The notes under the pieces: model-generated
What the model saw: only the letters and a program-made list of their open reading frames with translations
What the model was told of the DNA's origin: nothing
Database searches by the model: none
In this document: positions 1 through 5,977 of the stretch, in pieces
Layout: every line of letters begins with the position of its first letter
Position numbering within the stretch: position 1 is the first letter of the stretch
Translations under genes and position numbers: made by a program
NCBI GenBank assembly: GCA_023144715.1
Contig: JAGLFC010000075.1
Coordinates: forward strand, 1 to 15,776
Direction of reading: 5' to 3'
Source: Gammaproteobacteria bacterium
GTDB lineage: Bacteria > Pseudomonadota > Gammaproteobacteria > GRL18
DNA length: 15,776 nt

Positions 1-147
1 GATGCAATGAACCAATTATTAAAGAGTGATTTTGGTATTGATACGAGTGAATATCAAGTCGCTTATCTGTTAGCACTCGGGTATCGAAAAAATGCACCCA
101 ATAAAAAAACACGACAAACATTAGATGAAATTGTGAGTTGGTATTAA
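1..147 (+). CDS. Nitroreductase-family protein, C-terminal fragment
   Basis: The reading frame is open from base 1 and ends with TAA at 145-147, giving the last 48 residues of a protein that starts outside the window. The tail contains YQVAYLLALGYRKN followed by KTRQTLDEIVSW. This resembles the C-terminal end of NAD(P)H-dependent FMN nitroreductases, where a hydrophobic strand and an (A/F)GYR motif precede a KxRxxLDE(I/V)V segment. That family reduces nitroaromatics, quinones or flavins as cytoplasmic dimers. The FMN-binding N-terminal part is not in the window, so the assignment rests only on this short tail. The gene converges on hpnE with a 51-base gap in which I see no clear terminator. 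Confidence 0.55.
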   Translation, partial: DAMNQLLKSDFGIDTSEYQVAYLLALGYRKNAPNKKTRQTLDEIVSWY

Positions 148-198
148 AAGGATGTGACTGAATAGAGGGTAGTGGGTCAATTCTCAATATAGATACAC

Positions 199-1536
199 TT
201 ATTTAGTTACTGCTAAACTAATTTTTTGAGCAGCATGAGTACCGCTCATGATAGCACCTTCTAATGTGGCAGGATAAGGTGTATTGGTGTAATCACCCGC
301 AATAAAAAGCATGGGTATTTGAGTGTGATTATAGGGTCTTTTTTGTTGAATATTCACACGACAACTAAAGGTGGCTCGATAGTCAATAATGATTTGATAA
401 TCCAGATAGTTGGGTAAATTAGGAGTGCATTTTTTAAGTGCTTGGTGGACAGTTTTTGCTAGTTTCTTATGAGAAAGTTGTGTATGTTGTCCAGAACCAC
501 TGATCACGATTGCAATGATTCCTGCTTGCTGACAGACGGATCGATCAATTGCCCATTGACTTAATGTATTAAAAAAACCAATCATTGTATGGCTCAATTT
601 TACAGTACTGGGGTATTGAAGGTAAATGGTACAAATAGGCTCATAGTGATAGTCTAATGATGAATTTTTAGGTTTTAAAATATTATCTTGTTTCGCTAAG
701 AGTGTTTGTGTGACAGATGCTGGCGTGGCTAATACGACATAATCAGCCTCAAAAGTACGTTGATGGGTGTGTACTCGTACGAATGATTGATCAAAATTAA
801 TAGAACTTACTTTGGTGCTGAGACTGATTTTCCCATTATTTTGCTCGATAAATTCAATCGCTGGCTTAGAAAAACACTGTGAAAGATCGTGTTTAAAAAA
901 TAATACATCAGAGTCACTCCTTTTTTTACTAAAACTATCTTTTAAAATATTTAAAAAAATCTGTGCAGATGCTTGTTCTATTGCCGTATTCATGGTGGCT
1001 AAACATAATGGTTGCCATAATGTTTGAATGACTTTATTAGATTGTTGATGTTGTTTTAAGAGTGCATAAACACTGATGTCCTGTTTTAATTGATAACGTG
1101 CAAATGCCAGTTTCAATGACATTGTGATGGTTGACCAACGTTCTTTGATAGTAAAACCCTGAATCGTCAATAAACCACCGATAAGATGAAGGGGAGCAGG
1201 TAATTGCCATGTTTTGAATATAATAGGAGGCTGATCAGGGGCAAATAAATTCAATCTGAGTGGTTGACGTTCTAATATATCGCCTTCTTTTAAACCAATA
1301 TCTTGTAATAACGTTAAGGTTGCATGATAAGCACCCAGCATAATATGTTGACCATTATCCATAGTGATCGGGGTAGAATGAGTCTTCATAAACGATTTAA
1401 ACTGGACACTTCTTGCTCGACCTCCTGCTTGAGGTGCAGATTCAAGCAGATGAACAGCGATACCGTGTTGTGCTAGAGTGATGGCACAAGCCAGTCCACT
1501 CCAGCCTGCTCCAACAATAATGACCTTTTTTGGCAT
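199..1536 (-). CDS. hpnE: Hydroxysqualene dehydroxylase HpnE
   Basis: This 445-aa FAD-dependent amine-oxidase/phytoene-desaturase-like protein is the third enzyme of the HpnCDE route, reducing hydroxysqualene to squalene. The N-terminus has the Rossmann dinucleotide fold: VIIVGAGWSGL (residues 5-15), an acidic E32 closing the second strand, and the GGRAR motif (38-42) typical of this superfamily. The C-terminus has the second FAD contact, AGDYTNTPYPATLEGA (about 413-428). Its length is normal for HpnE. The ATG lies 2 bases after the hpnD stop codon (TAA-TA-ATG), so the two genes are co-transcribed and probably translationally coupled; no separate strong ribosome binding site is visible. A carotenoid desaturase is the main alternative, but the adjacency to hpnD and the nearby hpnC make HpnE far more likely. 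Confidence 0.92.
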   Translation of the reverse strand: MPKKVIIVGAGWSGLACAITLAQHGIAVHLLESAPQAGGRARSVQFKSFMKTHSTPITMDNGQHIMLGAYHATLTLLQDIGLKEGDILERQPLRLNLFAPDQPPIIFKTWQLPAPLHLIGGLLTIQGFTIKERWSTITMSLKLAFARYQLKQDISVYALLKQHQQSNKVIQTLWQPLCLATMNTAIEQASAQIFLNILKDSFSKKRSDSDVLFFKHDLSQCFSKPAIEFIEQNNGKISLSTKVSSINFDQSFVRVHTHQRTFEADYVVLATPASVTQTLLAKQDNILKPKNSSLDYHYEPICTIYLQYPSTVKLSHTMIGFFNTLSQWAIDRSVCQQAGIIAIVISGSGQHTQLSHKKLAKTVHQALKKCTPNLPNYLDYQIIIDYRATFSCRVNIQQKRPYNHTQIPMLFIAGDYTNTPYPATLEGAIMSGTHAAQKISLAVTK

Positions 1537-1538
1537 TA

Positions 1539-2399
1539 TTAAGCCTTTAATTTTTGTGCCAGTCGATATTCACGTCGTGCGGTTGTCCATGCTATCCAGA
1601 GTTTTTTTAGTTGAAATAAGGATACTTGTGTTTGTAAAATTGGGTAGTGCTGTGATCGTATTTTTTTGAGCAAAGAAAAATAAATTTCAGCCATAATAAT
1701 GCCTGTTTTTTGTGCATAACGATCACTTTGAGGTAAATATTCAAAGGCTTTTTGATAATACTGCTCGGCTCTTTTTGCTTGAAAATCAAATAATGCCAGT
1801 GTTTGAGGGGTATTCTCATGACTGAACAACATATCTTCATTCACTCCAAATTGCATCATTTCATCTTGAGGAATATAAATGCGTCCTCGTTGTGCATCCT
1901 CTTTTACATCCCTTAAAATATTAATTAATTGTAATGCCATACCTAAATTATGAGCGTATTTAATGGTATCAGCCTTTTTATAACCCAATATTTCAATGGT
2001 TAATAAGCCAACGACACTTGCAACACGATAACAGTATAATGAAAGGTCATTAAAACTACGATAACGTTGTTTCTGTAAATCCATTTCCATACCTGAAATC
2101 AATTCCAAAAGATGTTTTTCTTGTAAAGGGTAAATTTTAATGGTTTTTTTTAATGCTAATGTCACAGGATGATTGGGTGTACCATGAAACAGATGAAAAA
2201 TTTCTTCACGCCACCAAGCCAGTTTATTGGCGGCCACGTTAGGATCACTACAGCTATCGACTACATCATCTACTTCTCGACAATAGGCGTATAAGGCGTT
2301 CATTGCTTGACGTTGTGGAGCCTCTAAAAATAAGAAACTATAATAAAAACTAGAGCTACTTTGTTGTGTTTTTTCTTGACAATATTCATCTTCTGTCAT
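1539..2399 (-). CDS. hpnD: Presqualene diphosphate synthase HpnD
   Basis: This 286-aa trans-isoprenyl diphosphate synthase (squalene/phytoene synthase fold) condenses two farnesyl diphosphates into presqualene diphosphate. Both magnesium-binding aspartate motifs are intact: DDVVD at residues 44-48 and DVKED at 164-168, the latter inside QLINILRDVKEDAQRGRIYIP. ALYAYCREVDDVVD is the usual first-motif context. The protein lacks obvious membrane segments and should be cytoplasmic or peripheral. It is the first gene of the hpnD-hpnE unit. The start ATG (2397-2399) has only a weak Shine-Dalgarno. The leader region carries a 20-bp palindrome (2437-2456) that could be an operator. HpnD is separated from hpnC by an unrelated sensor-like gene and a small opposing gene, unlike the contiguous hpnCDE order in many bacteria. 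Phytoene synthase (CrtB) is the alternative. Confidence 0.92.
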   Translation of the reverse strand: MTEDEYCQEKTQQSSSSFYYSFLFLEAPQRQAMNALYAYCREVDDVVDSCSDPNVAANKLAWWREEIFHLFHGTPNHPVTLALKKTIKIYPLQEKHLLELISGMEMDLQKQRYRSFNDLSLYCYRVASVVGLLTIEILGYKKADTIKYAHNLGMALQLINILRDVKEDAQRGRIYIPQDEMMQFGVNEDMLFSHENTPQTLALFDFQAKRAEQYYQKAFEYLPQSDRYAQKTGIIMAEIYFSLLKKIRSQHYPILQTQVSLFQLKKLWIAWTTARREYRLAQKLKA

Positions 2400-2436
2400 G
2401 ATATATTACTATTTATTTTAATGTGTTTAGGATAAA

Positions 2437-2460
2437 ATGTAAGACAATGCTTACATGTAA
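2437..2460. promoter_or_regulatory. Operator-like palindrome upstream of hpnD
   Basis: The divergent region between hpnD (minus) and the small gene at 2561 (plus) contains a perfect inverted repeat, ATGTAAG-N6-CTTACAT (2437-2443 and 2450-2456). A third half-site, ATGTAA, follows at 2455-2460, so TTACATGTAA (2451-2460) is itself a perfect palindrome. A 7-bp arm with a 6-bp spacer fits a dimeric transcription factor. The core TGTAAG-N6-CTTACA is one base per half from the enterobacterial TyrR consensus TGTAAA-N6-TTTACA, but nothing nearby concerns aromatic amino acids. TTACAT at 2451-2456 with TACTAT at 2475-2480 (18-bp spacer) could be the -35/-10 of the plus-strand gene, which would put the operator over its -35. 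The binding role is inferred. Confidence 0.4.
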
Positions 2461-2560
2461 TAAAACTACATAGATACTATGAAATATATTTTCATTATAT
2501 GTGTTGTTGTTAAGCGATGATAGTAAAAAATTATGCTATGAAATAAAGAGGAATAAAATT

Positions 2561-2833
2561 GTGACTTCCGTTGATAATGATGTCAATTATTCTGTTGTGT
2601 TTATGGGCGAAATTATTACTGGCTTTGAAAAAAATCGTGTCATGAAAAATGTGGCTCATATTACCCGTTTACCAATCGATGAAATTGAAAAAAAGTTTTT
2701 TCGAGAAAAAATAGGTCGTTTAGTCATTAAGACAACAGATGATTTAGATAAAGCTAAAAAATATCATGGTAAATTTTCACGAGCAGGTATGGCTGTAGGA
2801 ATACAGATGGAGTTTAAAAATCCTGTTAATTAA
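2561..2833 (+). CDS. Small conserved-domain protein, function unknown
   Basis: The frame is open from a GTG at 2501, but the best start is GTG at 2561. It is preceded by AAGAGG (2546-2551) with a 9-base spacer, giving 90 residues. The protein has no signal peptide, membrane segment or cysteine. It has the pattern VVFMGEIITGF, then a helix, then a LPIDEIEKKFF stretch, GRLVIKTTDD, and a final helix ending in RAGMAV. I recall this as a small alpha/beta module (FxGxIxxGF...LFxxxxxxIK...AGxxxxI) that occurs alone or at the N-terminus of bacterial membrane proteins of unknown role. That family recollection is tentative. Its stop codon overlaps the stop of the opposing sensor-like gene by 3 bases (2830-2832), so the two genes converge tightly. 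No function is assigned. Confidence 0.6.
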   Translation: MTSVDNDVNYSVVFMGEIITGFEKNRVMKNVAHITRLPIDEIEKKFFREKIGRLVIKTTDDLDKAKKYHGKFSRAGMAVGIQMEFKNPVN

Positions 2834-4515
2834 TAACGATCACGTACATATTTTAGTACTTCAGAAACTCGTAGTTTAACGCTGGCAGGGCCACTGCGAA
2901 TATAAAAATCTTCGGTATTTTTATTACGTAAAAATGCAGGTCGATTGGCACGTTCACATTCTATTGCAAGTATCGTTTTTTCCTCAATTTGACCAATAAT
3001 AGGATTAATAAATCCCGAAAACTCTAAACCTATATGTTGATTCAATAAATTTTTAAAATGTAATAAAACGTGATCATCATTCTCAAATTCATCTTTTTCA
3101 AGACCTAAAATATTAGCATCATCATCCACACCAATGAGTACAATACCCCCATTAGTATTCATAAAACCCACAATACCTTTCAACCAAGCCAGCTCTATTT
3201 CTTTGCCAAAGCGATTCGATTTAATATTTTTTCTCATGGTGGATTTAAATTCAAGTGTTTCACTTTCACCCATATTTAAAAGCTTAGAAACTTCATTACT
3301 AAAATCGTCGATTGAAATGCTCGTAATAGGGACATCTTTAAGTTGATGAGCATATTTTTTAACTAAAAATTTAGCCATTGTTAAGGCTAAAATAATTAAT
3401 AAGCCAATACCTAATAATATAAAGCTGATATTATCACTGATAATATCCCATAAATTTTTTTCTGGCACAATAATGCCTGCATAAATAGAATTATGGTAAC
3501 TTTCCAATGAAAATATTTTATACCACCACAATTGACCTTCACGTGAAAAACTAAGAGTGTGATTCAATTTTCGTTGTTTTTTTAACCAATGATTTACGGA
3601 ATCAAAAATAACATAATTACTATTGGCATCACCCGGAACATATAAACTGCCTAAGTGGGATGAACCTTGAATAATATGCTTATTCCCCGGTGGTAAAATG
3701 ACCTCACCTTTTGGACTCATAATATAAGCCACATTTTCTTTGCTTACTTTTAAATGAGAGAGTGTTTTAGCAACCTCAGATAAAGTAATATCAAAAGCTA
3801 AAACAAAACGTACACCCTCAGAGTCTTGCCAACTGGTCACACCTGTGATACCAGGTATTTGTAAGGTATAAAAAGTATAAGGGCTGGTCCATTTAATGGG
3901 CTTATCTTTATGAGTACTTAAAGCCAGTTGATACCAAGGGCGATTAAGAGGATTATAATCACTTGTTTTTAGCCATTTTTTCAGTGATTGATTATTACCA
4001 TTCCATTGTTGCCATTGAGCCTGATGTTGACCGTATTTATTGTTATTAATATGACGCGATAACCAATTTTCACCTTCTCTGGACAAAAAATATTCATCAC
4101 CCTTAGAACTTGCAATCATCACTGAAGCAATTTGTGGTAATGTTTCTAAGATGGGAATAAAACGTTTATTAAAGGTGTTTTGCTTATCGGGCGTTAAGGC
4201 TTCAAGTTCTGCCCACTTACGGGATAAAATGAGATTATTATTAATCGGATCGAAGAGACGTTGATTTTCTGCTATGACAGTATTTTGAGTACTACTGATA
4301 ATAGATTGGGTAATATCCTGTTGAATTTGTTTAGCATAAAAATAAGATAAACTTAAAAAAAGAGCGATTAATAATAAGACCAATAAGGTTAAATCACGCG
4401 TTAAACGATGTCTCACAGTCGTTGATGAAGAAACGGAAGGTGAGTTAATAAGCTCTTGATGACCCTCAGCATTATTTTTTGTGTGGTGTTTTAAGTGTTG
4501 ATCTGTTTTATTCAT
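2830..4515 (-). CDS. Membrane dCache sensor with cytoplasmic Schlafen AlbA_2 domain
   Basis: The protein has 561 residues from ATG at 4515; a TTG two codons upstream (4521) gives 563, and the numbering here uses the longer form. The order is a basic, polar N-terminus (1-42), TM1 (about 44-62), a periplasmic domain (about 63-360), TM2 (about 366-388) and a cytoplasmic domain (about 412-560). The periplasmic part looks like dCache_1: NPLNRPWYQLAL (191-202), SPYTFYT, then VLAFDITLSEV (240-250). The cytoplasmic part matches AlbA_2/Schlafen: ESETLEFKS (419-427), a GFMNTNGGIVLIGVDDD stretch (452-468) and FYIRSGPASVKLR near the end. E419, E424 and D466 occupy the positions of the catalytic acidic triad of Schlafen RNases. 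No kinase, HAMP, methyl-accepting or GGDEF domain is present. It lies 40 bases downstream of hpnC on the same strand, so co-transcription is possible. Output (DNA binding or RNA cleavage) is inferred. Confidence 0.8.
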   Translation of the reverse strand: MNKTDQHLKHHTKNNAEGHQELINSPSVSSSTTVRHRLTRDLTLLVLLLIALFLSLSYFYAKQIQQDITQSIISSTQNTVIAENQRLFDPINNNLILSRKWAELEALTPDKQNTFNKRFIPILETLPQIASVMIASSKGDEYFLSREGENWLSRHINNNKYGQHQAQWQQWNGNNQSLKKWLKTSDYNPLNRPWYQLALSTHKDKPIKWTSPYTFYTLQIPGITGVTSWQDSEGVRFVLAFDITLSEVAKTLSHLKVSKENVAYIMSPKGEVILPPGNKHIIQGSSHLGSLYVPGDANSNYVIFDSVNHWLKKQRKLNHTLSFSREGQLWWYKIFSLESYHNSIYAGIIVPEKNLWDIISDNISFILLGIGLLIILALTMAKFLVKKYAHQLKDVPITSISIDDFSNEVSKLLNMGESETLEFKSTMRKNIKSNRFGKEIELAWLKGIVGFMNTNGGIVLIGVDDDANILGLEKDEFENDDHVLLHFKNLLNQHIGLEFSGFINPIIGQIEEKTILAIECERANRPAFLRNKNTEDFYIRSGPASVKLRVSEVLKYVRDRY

Positions 4516-4555
4516 AAACAATATTGTGATAATTTATAGCCTTAAAGGCAAGTAA

Positions 4556-5479
4556 TTAGTGTAAAAATTTAAAAAATACACCTTGCCAGATAATTTTGAA
4601 TGTGTCTTTTTTATGCAGTCTAGGACGTAAATAAATATTATGGGTATTTTTTTCTAATTTTTTTAGAATACACGCACCCGAAAGAAAAATAAGACGAATT
4701 TCCAATGCAAAGCGACCAGAAAGTGTATGACACAATGGTTTACCTGAATAATACAGTGTATGAGTACGGATTAATTGTTGTTTAATTAATGTGTTGGTGG
4801 CTTTATTATTGATGTGTTGTTTTATATCATTTTCACCAACACCCAATGCTTGCATATCATCGAGTGGTAGATAGAGTCTATTAGTTTCATCCATATCCTG
4901 AGCAATATCCTGATAAAAATTAATTAATTGCAGTCCTGTACAGATGGCATCAGAATAGACTATATTTTCAGGTGAGGCACTCTTATTTAAGTATAATAGT
5001 ATACGACCAATAGGATTGGCACTCAATTGACAATACGCTAATAATTCAGAAAAAGTGCTGTAACGAGTCACGTTAACATCTTGCTTAAATGCCTTGAGTA
5101 AATCATAAAATAAAGAAATCGGTAGTTGATAGTGATAAATAACATCCGCTAAAGCAATGAATATAGGCTGATCACTGGCATAATAAAAATCATTGCAATG
5201 ATGAGTATTTTTTAAAGAAGGGTAGTGAGTAATGTACTGCTCAATATTAATGAGTTCATTTTGATACGCATTGAGCAAGTGCAAACGGTGTGCTTGTGAG
5301 TGATTGCCTTCATCGGCAAAATCATCCGCACTACGAGCAAACGCATACACGGCACAGATCGGAAAGCGTAATGATTGGCTAAGTAATTTTGATGCCACTG
5401 GAAAATTTTCATAATGATTTTGAGCGATTGCCATACAATGTAAATAAGCATTGTGTATTGTTTGCTTTATAGTGATCAT
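4556..5479 (-). CDS. hpnC: Hydroxysqualene synthase HpnC
   Basis: This 307-aa squalene/phytoene-synthase-fold enzyme converts presqualene diphosphate to hydroxysqualene in the HpnCDE pathway. The first aspartate motif is DDFAD (residues 52-56), in the context VYAFARSADDFADEG that is characteristic of HpnC. The second is DIAQD (191-195), within LQLINFYQDIAQDMDETNRLYLP. The C-terminal ~30 residues are basic and hydrophobic (RPRLHKKDT...WQGVFFKFLH), which may help membrane association. It is divergent from the glutaredoxin gene across a 104-base gap. The downstream neighbour on the same strand is the dCache-AlbA_2 gene, not hpnD. The start ATG (5477-5479) has a weak AGAGA-like ribosome binding site. 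HpnC and HpnD are paralogues; the assignment of which is which rests on the sequence around the first aspartate motif. Confidence 0.9.
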   Translation of the reverse strand: MITIKQTIHNAYLHCMAIAQNHYENFPVASKLLSQSLRFPICAVYAFARSADDFADEGNHSQAHRLHLLNAYQNELINIEQYITHYPSLKNTHHCNDFYYASDQPIFIALADVIYHYQLPISLFYDLLKAFKQDVNVTRYSTFSELLAYCQLSANPIGRILLYLNKSASPENIVYSDAICTGLQLINFYQDIAQDMDETNRLYLPLDDMQALGVGENDIKQHINNKATNTLIKQQLIRTHTLYYSGKPLCHTLSGRFALEIRLIFLSGACILKKLEKNTHNIYLRPRLHKKDTFKIIWQGVFFKFLH

Positions 5480-5583
5480 TTTATGCTATCTCTAATGACT
5501 AGGTGGTAATCGTTTAATAGTAATAGTATTATGAACCGTTAATATACTTATGCAATCACACTTTATAATATTTAGGTAAAAAT

Positions 5584-5841
5584 ATGGCTATTGTCACAAT
5601 GTATTGTACCGATTCTTGTCCTTTTTGTCGGAATGCTGAAAAGCTTTTGCTCTCAAAAGGGGTTGAAATTGAAAAAATTAATATTGAATTAGAACCTGAT
5701 AAATTTGCTGAAATCGTGGCTAAAATTGGTCGTGATAGTGTCCCTCAAATTTTTATTGATGAGCGTCATATTGGTGGTTTTGATGATTTATCTGAATTGG
5801 ATATGGATGATGAACTTGAGCCATTACTCGGACTTGATTAA
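5584..5841 (+). CDS. grxC: Glutaredoxin 3 (GrxC type)
   Basis: This 85-aa dithiol glutaredoxin is a cytoplasmic, glutathione-dependent disulfide reductase and deglutathionylating enzyme. The active site CPFC is at residues 12-15, preceded by a further C8. The cis-proline element SVPQIFID is at 52-59 (cis-Pro54), and the glutathione-binding GGFDDL is at 64-69. Length and motif order are typical of GrxC. The start has AGG (5574-5576) 7 bases upstream. TATAAT at 5564-5569 would be a good -10, but it would put the transcription start on top of the ribosome binding site and the -35 is poor, so the promoter position is uncertain. It is followed on the same strand by a possible leader ORF and cysG. 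Confidence 0.93.
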   Translation: MAIVTMYCTDSCPFCRNAEKLLLSKGVEIEKINIELEPDKFAEIVAKIGRDSVPQIFIDERHIGGFDDLSELDMDDELEPLLGLD

Positions 5842-5884
5842 ATCATTTTAATTTCACACTATATCATTAAGGAGTACTTGAAAA

Positions 5885-5977
5885 ATGGCTATTAACTGCC
5901 CATTTATAGTTTTTTACGCCATGAATGTGTATAAAAAGTCAAAGTCAGTACTTTTATTTAAAGAGGTAAGGAACTAG
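5885..5977 (+). CDS. Possible 30-codon leader ORF coupled to cysG
   Basis: An ATG at 5885 is preceded by AAGGAG (5869-5874) with a 10-base spacer, the best-looking ribosome binding site in this region. It opens 30 codons starting MAINCPFIVFYAMNVYKK and ending LLFKEVRN. The TAG stop (5975-5977) shares its last G with the GTG start of cysG (TAGTG), the geometry expected for translational coupling. The peptide has one cysteine, a short hydrophobic stretch and a lysine-rich tail, and I recognise no family. It could be a real leader peptide, a coupling device, or a chance ORF in the 135-base gap. The start MAI..CPF loosely echoes the glutaredoxin N-terminus, which may be accidental. Confidence 0.35.
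   Translation: MAINCPFIVFYAMNVYKKSKSVLLFKEVRN

Noticed and set aside
812..1027. Plus-strand open frame inside hpnE
   Set aside because: It lies antisense to a clearly conserved enzyme, with no ribosome binding site or recognisable protein pattern.
4539..4549. GCCTTAAAGGC between hpnC and the sensor gene as a terminator
   Set aside because: Full pairing leaves a 1-base loop and there is no T-run, so it should not end transcription.
1539..5479. hpnC and hpnD as a carotenoid crtB duplication
   Set aside because: The first-aspartate contexts and the accompanying HpnE fit the HpnCDE squalene pathway better, and no carotenoid gene is present.
5564..5569. TATAAT as the grxC promoter -10
   Set aside because: The implied start would fall on the ribosome binding site and no fitting -35 is present, so it is mentioned only in the gene entry.
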